Shown here one piece after another: positions 23,765 to 35,960 of a stretch of 64,000 bases of DNA. Source of the stretch: Petrosia ficiformis (taxonomy: Eukaryota > Porifera > Demospongiae > Haplosclerida > Petrosiidae); NCBI GenBank assembly GCA_947044365.1, contig OX345638.1:10941701-11005700 (forward strand), in the 5' to 3' direction. Every line of letters starts with the position of its first letter. The first letter of the stretch is position 1. Position numbers and translations under genes: made by a program. A model generated the notes under the pieces. That model searched no databases, was not told the DNA's origin, and saw nothing but the letters and a program-made list of their open reading frames with translations.

Positions 23765-24330
23765 ATGATATATAATTACATGTGTGTGTATGTACATGTA
23801 CATAGGTATAATGATATATAATTACATGTATGTGTGTGTACATGTACATAGGTATAATGATATATAATTACATGTATGTGTGTACATGTACATAGGTATA
23901 ATGATATATAATTACATGTATGTGTATGTACATGTACATAGGTATAATGATATATAACTACATGTGTGTGTGTGTACATGTACATAGGTATAATGATATA
24001 TAACTACATGTGTGTATGTGTATGTACATGTACATAGGTATAATGATATATAATTACATGTATATGTATGTACATGTACATAGGTATAATGATATATAAC
24101 TACATGTATGTGTGTGTACATGTACATAGGTATAATGATATATAACTACATGTGTGTATGTGTATGTACATGTACATAGGTATAATGATATATAATTACA
24201 TGTATGTGTATGTATATGTACATAGGTATAATGATATATAACTACATGTATGTGTGTGTATGTACATGTACATAGGTATATTGATATATAACTACATGTA
24301 TGTGTGTATGTGTATGTTTTGATATAATTT
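23765..24330. repeat. 46-bp minisatellite, block 1
   Basis: Unit ggtataatgatatataatta plus catgtatgtgtatgtacatg and tacata, about 12 copies. Block 2 lies at 25108-25330, and a single unit occurs at 63915-63960 in the paired copy of the block. Confidence 0.93.
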
Positions 24331-24408
24331 ATATGTAGGTGTGTATATATATATATATATATATAATTATATATGTGTGTGTGTGTGGGTGTGTGTTTGT
24401 ATGTATAT

Positions 24409-24901
24409 TAGGCCTGTGCGATAATGAAAAAACCTATATCACGATAATAATCCCAACTATCACGATTATCACGATAATTTGATTTCAAGAATAACTGAAT
24501 AACATAATTTATTTAATTTCAATTCAATGAATAAAAGTTAAATTATTATTAAGTTTCCAGTTCATGTTCCATCATTATTGCTTACACAAAAGTGACAAAA
24601 CACAGTGAACTGTCTGTTTCTTCTTTTTATCTGGCTCCAGAAATTTCCCCTCTTGTGCTGGAAACCCGAAATATTTCCAAACAGGACATTTGGCCTTCTC
24701 TAAAGGTAGGTATTCAACGTTAGAAGCCATCGTTACTCGACGAGATGCTTGTAAGCCTTGTATCGATTGAACAACGTGTGATCACGTGTGAGCAGTATGC
24801 GCATGTGCAAATTATCGCGATAAGAATGTCAACATTATCGTTATCGCGATAACAATTTCTTTTTGCGATTATCGACCTATCGCGATTATCGCACAGGCCT
24901 A
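24409..24901 (-). mobile_element. hAT transposon, internally deleted
   Basis: Tips taggcctgtgcgataat and its exact inverse (17 bp). Perfect 8-bp target duplication atgtatat at 24401-24408 and 24902-24909. The interior keeps the transposase N-terminus only. It splits the two blocks of the 46-bp minisatellite. Confidence 0.88.
24575..24730 (-). pseudogene. hAT transposase N-terminal BED-finger fragment
   Basis: ATG at 24730, 51 residues to a stop at 24575-24577. Reads MASNVEYLPLEKAKCPVWKY, then FGFP and a Lys-rich stretch before VHCVLSLLC. SxVWKYFGF with a following CxxxxxC is typical of the BED zinc finger at the start of hAT transposases; the catalytic part is missing. Confidence 0.7.
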
Positions 24902-25107
24902 ATGTATATACATATACACGTGTATATAACTGCTCACCTCATTATGTTTTTATACATGTATATTTTTTAATGCTTTTTGGTTTTTTTATATGCTTTTTAA
25001 TATGCGTTTTATATGAATTTTGAATTTATGAATTTGCTACTAAAATTTTCAACGTTTTGCATCTTTTCCTACTGATAGTTAGTGTGCTACGATGTTCTAG
25101 GTTTCAT

Positions 25108-25330
25108 ACATGTAGGTATAATGATATATAATTACATGTATGTGTATGTACATGTACATAGGTATAATGATATATAATTACATGTATGTGTATGTACATG
25201 TACATAGGTATAATGATATATAATTACATGTATGTGTATGTACATGTACATAGGTATAATGATATATAATTACATGTATGTGTATGTACATGTACATAGG
25301 TATAATGATATATATTTACATGTACGTATG
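25108..25330. repeat. 46-bp minisatellite, block 2
   Basis: Five near-identical units of the same 46-bp repeat as at 23765-24330. Followed by gtgtgtgtgtacatgtacat and ttttcagtaacattaaac, which is also the last sequence of the window. Confidence 0.92.
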
Positions 25331-25379
25331 TGGTGTGTGTGTGTACATGTACATTTTCAGTAACATTAAACAGCTTCCA

Positions 25380-25905
25380 TTCGTCCATTCATCTATGGAA
25401 CGATGCATCCATTAATTCATTCATCCATCCATTCATCAATCCATCCTTCTACCCATGCAGTCATCCATCGATCCATCCATACATCCATCCATCCAACTAT
25501 CAATCTATTCATTCATTCATGAATCCATCCATCCATTTATCTATGGAACGATCTATCTATCCATTCATCCATACACATACCCACCCATTCATCAATCCAT
25601 CCATCCATTTATCTATGGAACGATCTATCTATCCATTCATCCATACACCTACCCACCCATTCATGAATCCATCCATCCATTTATCTATGGAACGATCTAT
25701 CTATCCATTCATCCATACACCTACCCACCCATTCATGAATCCATCCATCCATTTATCTATGGAACGATCTATCTATCCATTCATCCATACACCTACCCAC
25801 CCATTCATGAATCCATCCATCCATTTATCTATGGAACGATCTATCTATCCATTCATCCATACACATACCCACCCATTCATCAATCCATTCATTCGTTCAT
25901 TTAAA
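25380..25905. repeat. 72-bp minisatellite, direct orientation
   Basis: Five units of 72 bp containing ctatggaacgatctatctat and tacacctacccacccattca on a (CCAT)n background. The reverse complement of the same unit forms an array at 26585-26765. Confidence 0.92.
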
Positions 25906-26282
25906 ATCCAAAGTTAAATCCAATCACTGTTTGATACCTGCAATCTTCTTCTGTACATAAGAATCTTTCATAGACATTAACTCCTATAAAAACATGTCAC
26001 AGATGGATGTACATGTACCAGATAAAGATCATTATATATTCTTACAAAAAACTCGTATCCATTTTTTATTTGTAGAGCTCTTTCCACTTGTTAAAGACGT
26101 GACAATAAGATACACATCACGTGAAATAAAGGATCATATCACCTGATTCAGATACTAGTACAAGTCTTGAGGATAAGATGTGATTTTCTAATTAATACCC
26201 CTTCATCTGACCCCGCCTATTTTGGTAACACCCATATTTGAAGAGTCCTGTTCTTTTCTTTGTGTGTGAAGAACTACACAAT

Positions 26283-26294
26283 ATGGATTCTCAG

Positions 26295-26332
<38 letters not shown>

Positions 26333-26414
26333 ATACTTCTTATTTATGTACATATGTGTCTTGGTTTGGTATATACATGTATGTGTATATGTAAAACTGT
26401 ATGTATCGTATATA

Positions 26415-26456
<42 letters not shown>

Positions 26457-28242
26457 GTAAATATGTATAAATAATGTATATAACTATGTATGTATATATT
26501 ATGATAGGGTGAATGGTCAGATTTCCAGACAGGTAATTCATATCAAGGATCTCCACAGATAATGTATGGAGGAGGTGTTGTTAATAGATAGATCGTTCCA
26601 TAGATAAATGAATGGATGGATTCATGAATGGGTGGGTAGGTGTATGGATGAATGGATAGATAGATCGTTCCATAGATAAATGAATGGATGGATTCATGAA
26701 TGGGTGGGTAGGTGTATGGATGAATGGATAGATAGATCGTTCCATAGATAAATGGATGGATGGATGAAGGATGGATTGATGGATGAATGGATGAATGGAT
26801 GGGTGGATGGATGGATTATCATACATGTACTTACTTACATACATACATGTACATACACATGTAGATACATACATGTACACACACAGTTGTATATTTCTAT
26901 ACTTACTCAAACCAGGTGAAGAGATTCCAGACACAGAAGAGAAGAAAGAAAAGAATGAAGAACAGGAAGAGATATTAGATACATATGTACTAATAAATCT
27001 TTCCCTACAAAATATCATTTGAGAGGAATAGTTGTACACAGCGGACAAGCTAGTGGAGGACATTACTACTCCTTTATACATGTGAGATGAAATGATAAAT
27101 AGGAAGACAAACAGATAGATAGACATACCACTGACTAACAGACAGATAGACTATCTATTTATCTAATCTTTTTATCCGTAATTTTATCATTTAGAAGTGT
27201 ACATGTATGTCTTTGTGTGTGTGTGTCTGCCTGTGTCTGTGTCCATGTCTGTGTGTCTATATACATGTGTACAGTGTGTACTGGACGTACATACATACAT
27301 ACATGTATATACTAATGTAATACATTTATATACTTGTATTATATTATAATAGATTCAGAGACGTTACCTCATGTACCTGTTCCAATCTTGAAACAAGTTT
27401 ATCATCAGAATTTAGAATATCTTCACACAAGATCTCATTTCAGTTACGCATATTTCCAGTTCATGAAACAACTATTAATATTGAATTATAACTTTGCTAA
27501 AAATCAAATTGATAGTACCAACTCTTCTGATGCTGTGGTATGTACTTGTCTATCTATCTACATTTGTTGTATCTTCCTATCTATCTATCTACCTACCTAT
27601 CTACGTGTCTATCTATCTGTCTATAATATATCTATCTATCTATCAATTCAGGATAAATTTGAAAAGATAGGTATGTTAAGTATGCAGTTAGTAACAAAGT
27701 TTTTATTTCATAGTGGATTTCATACAAAGAAGACTCTTACATGTAAGTATATATGTCCATCCATCCTCCGTCCATCTATCTATTGATTCATCCATCTGTC
27801 CATCCCTCCATCTATCTATTCATCCATCCATCCATCCATCTGTCAATCCATCCATTCATCCATCATCTATTCATCCATCCATTCATTCACCAATGCATCC
27901 ATTTATTCTCTCATTTCTTTATTTACAGTTCAGTTTTGCTACACCTCTTGATTTGTTTTTGATGATTATCAGTATATTTTCAGCTATTGTTGTCGGTACA
28001 TCTCTACTATTAGCAATGTATCTCATTGGTCAAGTTACAAATGCATTCATTAATCAACAGGTGTGTATGTGTGTATGTATGTATGTATATACATATGTAT
28101 ATATGTTTGTATGTATGTATGTATGTATGTACATGTATGTATGTATGTATGTATGTATGTATGTATGTATGTATGTACATGTATGTATGTATGTATGTAT
28201 GTATGTATGTATGTATGTACAATGTATGTACATGTATATAAA

Positions 28243-28275
<33 letters not shown>

Positions 28276-28322
28276 TGTATGTATGTATGTATGTATGTAC
28301 AATGTATGTTCATGTATATAAA

Positions 28323-28355
<33 letters not shown>

Positions 28356-31300
28356 TCAGGGTTTCATTTAGGGGGGGGCATTCGCCCCCCCCCTTGCTAG
28401 AGTCTTGCCCCCCCTTGGGAATTTGGTTACCCAAAAATATTTTTAATGTTAATAGTTAGCTGAATACAACTATTTTGGGTTTAGATTCCAAAAATAGTAT
28501 CTCAAACAGTTACATCATTGTGGTCTGAAAATGCACCAGAAATGACCTCAGAGAGTCTAACACCAAAAAAATCCCCGGGGGAGCATGCCCCCACACCCCC
28601 CTAGGCAGTTGGTGTGCAGACCACACCAACCCTATACATCCCCCCCCCCCCCCCCCCCAAAGTTCTCAACATTCAACTTTTACCCCCCCTTGACAATTTT
28701 TCTAAATGAAAGCCTGTGTATGTTTATGTATGTACATGTATGTATGTATGTATGTATGTATCACACAATGTAATATATTACTGTTACTATTACCTTTAAA
28801 ATCAGTGTTAACTACTAGATGAATGTAAAACATTGTGGGGGCGAAGTAGTACACCCCTATTAATTAGTTAAAGCTATTTCACCCCGCCTGGGGCCAAATG
28901 GTCCCCGCGGGAGAAAAAGACGTACGCAAGCAAGCAATCAATCAATCAAGCAAGATTCTCGACTAGTGTGGGGCTTCGCGATTACTGTTACCTCCTAAGT
29001 CAATCATTCATGTTAATATTACCTTAAACATCACTATTACTATTACCATTACTGCCTAAGTCAGTGTTACTGTTGGAGATTGCTATAGTATTAGGTTTCT
29101 TTGAAATTCTATCATGTTTTGACCATTGTGGTTAATGTTCATGAGTTTCTCAAGAAAGAGAATCAGTAAATGGACATATTCATTTGATCAATTACAGTTA
29201 TTACTAGTACTATTACCTCAACATTGAGATTGTATAATTACTATTACTATTGTTATTACTATTACCTTGAAACATGTAGTCTCTACTATTGCTATTACTG
29301 TCTCACATATGTATGTTGTGTATGGGTGTATGTATGTATGTACGTATGTATGTGTATGTATGTATGTATGTATGTATGTACGTATGTATGTATGTATGTA
29401 CGTACAAACGTACGTACATATGTATGTATAATATATATTAATAGTATTATTATTCAACTTTATCTTTCAGGCTACAGATTTCACTATTAACTATATCACT
29501 AGTGACATCACATACAATGCATTCAATGATACAGCAACAGAAACACTGTACTTCTCCACATCACCTGGCGTCTTCAACTGTTCAGTTATTGAGCCCATAG
29601 TACAAGAATATTTCACCACATCCTATGACACCATCTGTGAAGCAAATGTCTTGATGGCCAACTCTACTATAAACTTTGATATTGATAACGTCAACTGCAC
29701 TCTTCTTGATGAGGTCTTTATATCTTTCTTTGGAGAGGCAGCCACCTGTTTATCAACTAATAGTTTCATCAATGATGTTAACATGGTCGTTATCTTTTAT
29801 GTAATTATTGCATGTGTTACGATGGTGTTTGGGTTTGCAATGATACATGTAGCTACTTTTCAAGTTACCAGTGAGAGACAGGTCCATCGAATGAGACTAG
29901 CTTACTATAAAGCTGTTTTGAGGCAAGATATTGCATGGTTTGATCTCAATCAACCAGGAGAGATATCCAGCCGAATGTCTGAGTATGTCTGTTTGTTAGT
30001 TTGTACATTCAGTGTGTTCATCTATTCATCTATTCATCTATCCATCCAGTAATTAATCTCTCCATTCATCAATTCATCTACCCATTCTCTAATCCATCTA
30101 TTCATCCATCCATTAATCCATCCATTAATTCATCTATTCATCCAGTATACATCCATTAGTCCATCTACCCATTCTCTAATCCATCTACTCATCCATCCAT
30201 TAATCCATCCATTAATTCATCTATTCATCCAGTATACATCCATTAGTCCATCTACCCATTCTCTAATCCATCTATTCATCCATCCATTAATCCATCTATT
30301 AATTCATCTATTCATCCAGTATACATCCATTAGTCCATCTACCCATTCTCTAATCCATCTACTCATCCATCCATTAATCCATCCATTAATTCATCTATTC
30401 ATCCAGTATACATCCATTAGTCCATCTACCTATTCCACTAATTAATCTATTCATCTATCCTTCCAGTAATTACTCTATCTATCCCATAAATTCATCTATT
30501 GATATCTTATTCATATCTTAGTGATTTAGATAAAGTATTGTCTGGTACTGGTGACAAACTAGTGACATTCTTTCAATATATGAGTACATTTTTTTCTGGT
30601 TTCACGATTGGATTTGTACAAGATTGGAGACTCACGCTAATGCTATTAGGAGTGACACCTTTCCTGGTTGTTAGTGGAGCTATATTTACATGGGTGAGTA
30701 ACAGTTGTGTGTATGTGGCCATGTATACCTTTGTATTGAATTATGTATGTATGTATGTATGTATGTATGTATGTATGTATGTGTGTATGTATGTATGTAT
30801 GTATGTGTGTTTGTGTGTATTTGTGTATGTGTGTATGTGTGTATGTACATGTATGTTGCATGATAACACTGAGATGAAAAGATTAAGACTGCCTTCATAA
30901 GTCATATGGCACTGACCAGAAGTCATCACAATGCTACCACATTATAACAACATTTTCCATTTGAAGTAAAGGTCATTCACATTCACCTTGTCTTTAGAAA
31001 AATGTTCATAACATACATGTAGTTTAGAATGACCAACAAAGCTCTTATATATGTACTTGTATATTATATAGGTACTAACTCGTTACACAACACGAGGACA
31101 GCAGAGTTATGCTAATGCCTCTGTTGTAGCTGAAGAGGTTTTATCATCTGTTAAAACAGTTATAGCATTTGGTGGGGAATATAAAGAATCAGAGAGGTTA
31201 GTACATACATACATACATACATACAGACATACAAACGTACATACATACATACATACATACATACATACATACATACATACATACATACATACATACATAC

Positions 31301-31517
31301 ATACATACATACACACATACATAAATACATACGTACATACATATGTACATACATACATACATATATACATGTACATACATAAATACATACGTACATACAT
31401 ACATACATACATACATACACACATATATACATACACACATACATAAATACATACGTACGTACATATGTACATACATACATACATATATACATGTACATAC
31501 ATAAATACATACGTACA

Positions 31518-31551
<34 letters not shown>

Positions 31552-34500
31552 CATACACACATACATAAATACATACGTACGTACATACATACATACATAC
31601 ATACATACATACATAAATACATACGTACATACATACATACATACATACAGATACGACACACATTTAATGGATGCTAGGAAGTTTGGTGCTAAAAAAGGTC
31701 TCGCTGTTGGATTAAGTTTAGGATTTCTATTCTTTCTATTGTTCACTATTTATGCTATAGGATTCTGGTAAGTCGAGTTATGTTATAATTATAATCAGGG
31801 CATAAACGAAGGTGATTTTTACACCTTCGAAGGTTTGTTTCAACTAGAACAAGAAGGTTCACGAATGTGTAATACTATGAATGTGTTAACTTTGTACCTA
31901 TACAAGTGTTTATCTAATGGGAGACCTCTTAATTCAGAAGATGGCAGATGAGATTCAGTACATTCTGGTTTTGAAAGTCCACCTCTCGTCAATGGTCTCT
32001 TCACTCTCAGCCATTATCAATCTCCACGTGACAAATGTAATAATTAATTAAGAGTTATAAATAATTATTGCAGCAAGTAATTAACCACGTGTTAATTGCG
32101 AACCTTTGTGGAATGGATTCTACCTTCGAAGGTAAGGAATTATAACGAACCTTCGAATGTTATATACCACCTTTGTTTATGCCCTGATTATAATATATTA
32201 TTATATACATGTACATGTATACATACATACATACATACATACATACATACATACATACATGTACATACATACATGTACATGCATACATACATCTTAATCT
32301 GTGTTCACCCAAAGGTGGTACAGGCTTCGGTATTAAACAATTATTTCTTCTGACAAAAACGAACATGACTGTGCAGACCCTGTCTCTTAAACACACCTCC
32401 ACAAAGGGGACAATGCTGGTCCTGCTGATAGATGGCCAAGTGCCTTTGCCTCTTGTGGTTCACCAACCCAGCCTTACTTCGTGCCACAAAACCACAACCA
32501 CTAGCCTCACATCTCCAAATATCACCAACACCAACCTGAAAACTGGCCTCATTTCCTCTTCTCAGCTTCGCATCGTCTTTCTTTGACTTCTCCATAGCCT
32601 CTAACTCCTCATTTAACTCATCACCACATGCACATATCATACCCCTCCACATTTTCCTGTCCAGTGCCATACCAAACCATTCATCCGACATCTCGCACCT
32701 CTTCAAATCGCTCATTACCACATCGCACCATCTCAGCTTCTGCTTTCCCACAGCTCTCTTCCCTCCTGCCATTTTACTTACAAGTAAACATCTGGGTATT
32801 CTCGACTCGTTCATCCTCACTACATGCCCAAGCCACTTCAATCTACGCTTCAACATTAACACCTCCACCCGATCCACATGAGCTTTCTCACGAATCTCAA
32901 CGTTTCTCCTCTTATCCAACTTCGAAATTCCTAAAATCACCCGCAAACAACCCATTACAAAAGTCTGGATCCGCTGTACTTGAGAAGCTGTAATCGCCCA
33001 GGCTTCACAGCCATATAACAAGGAAGACACCACCACTGCTTTAAACAGTTGGATCTTGAAGTTTACCCCAATCTCCTTCCGATCCCACAAAACACTCTTC
33101 AGACTACCAAAAGACTTTGCTGCCTTGTTAATCCTAGCACTGATTTCAGCCTCCAAACTACCAGAGGAATCCACAATACTTCCCAAATACTGAAACTCTT
33201 CTGCAACCTCTATAACCTCTTGACTGCTCAACTGTATATCTCTCAACTGACACTTTAAAACACTCCTGGGACCTGCACCAAAAATGCAAGACTTTCTAGC
33301 ATTGATAATCATTCCCATTCTACGAAATATACTATCTGTAAAACGCACACACTCCTCCAACACATCCATAGAATCACACATAACCACCATATCATCAGCA
33401 TATTCTAAGTCCGATAGCAATAACTCTTTCACCATCTTACGTCTGCTACCAACCAATTTGGACTCCTCAGTACTGAAGACAATACTAACCCCGCTCCTAG
33501 AGAAATGACTCTCCACAATACTAACAAGTGCATCAAGAAAAAGGTTAAACAAAACTGGAGCCAAAACATCACCCTGTCTAACACCATTCTCAACAATAAA
33601 ATCCCTGGAGAAACAACCATCCATTCGCACAACCTGCATGGTACCTGCATGAAACCTGCATGGTACCTGCATGAAAAACTTTCAAAATAGAAATAAATTT
33701 CTCAGGGAGACAATACCTCTTCTTCAACAACACCCACAAAGCATTTCTGTTGACAGAGTCATAAGCTTTTTTTAAATCTATAAAACAGAAATAAAGAGGC
33801 TTCTGGAACTCTCTTGCTTTTTCTACCAACATCCTAACTGTAAACACATGATCAATGCAACTCCTTCCTTTACGAAAACCACATTGTGACTCCCTCAAAC
33901 ACCAATCCACCTTATCCACAAGCCTCCTCTGCAAAACTTTACACAACACCTTACCCGGAACACTCAACAAGGATATGCCTCTGTAATTATCACATACTAA
34001 CCGAGACCCTTTCTTGTGTAGAGGAATCACCACTTGCCTAACCCAATCTTTGGGAATTTCCTCCTTATCCCAGATTAACACACATAACTTAGTGATCCAC
34101 TCCACCACTGTATCACCACCAATTTTCAATAATTCAGCAGAAATACCATCCTCACCTGGAGCCTTTCCATTCTTTAGATCCCGAATGGCCAAACGCACCT
34201 CTCCTTCTGTAGGTCTATCTGTCAAACTTTCCAAATCTGCACCAGGTAAGGACGACACCAAATCTATAACTGAGGACTCCACATGAGAAACAACATTGAG
34301 CAAATCCTCAAAATGCTCCCTCCACCTCTCCAATTTCTTCTCCACTGTAAACAGCTTGGTCACTCCATCCTTTGCCAGCACAGCAGAACTACTGTGGAGA
34401 GCCTGACTACTACGTAGTACCTTCAAATTTCTTAAGAGAGATCCACCCATTCCAGCTCTCAAACACTCCTCATATCTTTCTCCTAGCTCCTGTGCTTGCT

Positions 34501-35926
34501 CCCTCCACCACTTCTCCTTCGCCTCTGTAACTTTCTTTTTTGACAATGCCTTAAGTCTCAAATACTCCACTTTTAACTCTACCTTCCCAGGATCATTCAT
34601 CCACCTAACCCAGGCCTTTCTCTTCAGCTCTGAAATTCTGCAAACTTCACTTGTCACCCAATCACCACTGTTGCGTATCTCCTGAACAGGCAACACAACC
34701 TGAGCTTTACTCAAAGCCTCCTTAAACTCCATCCATGACACCTCCAACTCCTCAAACTTACATTTTTCAAAAACACTCCTCACACATTTCTCACACTCAT
34801 TCTTTGAAAGAGACTTAATATCCTTCACATAACGATGTGGAACAACTTTTTTCTTTTTTCTCATCACTTTAAACTTCACCCTCACTTTGGCAACCACAAG
34901 CCTATGATCTGACTGTAAATAAGTCCCCCTGAAAACTCTTGAATCCAATATGCTAGACCGAAACTTCCGATTTACAAGAATAAAATCCATCATATGTCCA
35001 ACCCCCGATGTATTTCCTGGATGAAACCAAGTAAACTTATGACAATCTCTGTGCATGAATAAGGTATTAGTGACTAGCAAATTATTAACTGAACAAAAAT
35101 CCAATAACTTCAAACCATTCTCATTGACTTCCGGAATTCCATGACTACCAACCACCCCTTTCCAAACATTCACATCATTTCCCACTCTAGCATTAAAATC
35201 CCCCATGACTAACAACATATCACCAGAAGCCACACCTCGAACACTTTCCTGCAAATCCATATAGAAACTATTAGTCTCATCTGCATTACTGGGGTCATTC
35301 GTTGGTGCATACATAGCTACAATAGTCACATAACCAGCTGCACATCTCAATCGCACTGACAAAAGCCTGTCAGATACAGGGACAAAATTAGAGCCGGCTA
35401 GCTTCCAGGCTGAAATTGCTCCACTCCTTAACACAATCGCAACCCCACTTCTTCTACAATTCACTTCACTCTTCTCTATACCAGCATAAATAATTACATG
35501 CTCATTAATCTCTGCCACCCCATGACCAGGCCACCTCACTTCAGACAAAGCTAAAACCTCAATCTGCTTTTCATCCATAGATCTTAACACATCCCGCAGC
35601 CTGCTATTCTGCTTAGTTGGTCTACCCAAAGATCGAACATTCCAACACCCAAGTCGCACACAAGACTTGGGAGACAAAAAGGTACAACGGAGTCGTCCAG
35701 CATCACTGGAACGACCAGCACGGCCAGCATGCTCGGTTGTCCTAACACCACAACTTAAATTATCCATACCGAAGTTTCAAAGATCACACAGATGCTGGAT
35801 CTGCAGGATGATCAAACCTGCGAGTCCTGTAGTCAATGTTTAGCCGTCAATGACGTTATCATCAGAGACGTTGCCCAGGGCCACCACTAGGAGGAATTGA
35901 CACCAGCCCCATACAGCATACATACA

Positions 35927-35960
<34 letters not shown>

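Larger units (their letters stand above)
32293..35917 (-). mobile_element. Non-LTR retrotransposon (LINE), nearly full length
   Basis: Minus orientation in an ABC intron, with (CATA)n microsatellite on both sides. A 5' leader of about 150 bp, then an endonuclease plus reverse transcriptase reading frame, then a short 3' tail ending aacacagattaag next to (ATGT)n. No LTRs. I do not assign a clade; APE-type endonuclease and C-terminal zinc fingers fit jockey/CR1/RTE-like groups. Confidence 0.88.

Noticed and set aside
28357..28716. Pro-rich ORF 28585-28773 as a gene
   Set aside because: Derived from C-runs inside a MITE; crosses the element end into microsatellite.
32096..34286. Plus-strand ORFs across the LINE
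   Set aside because: Antisense shadows of the reverse transcriptase frame.
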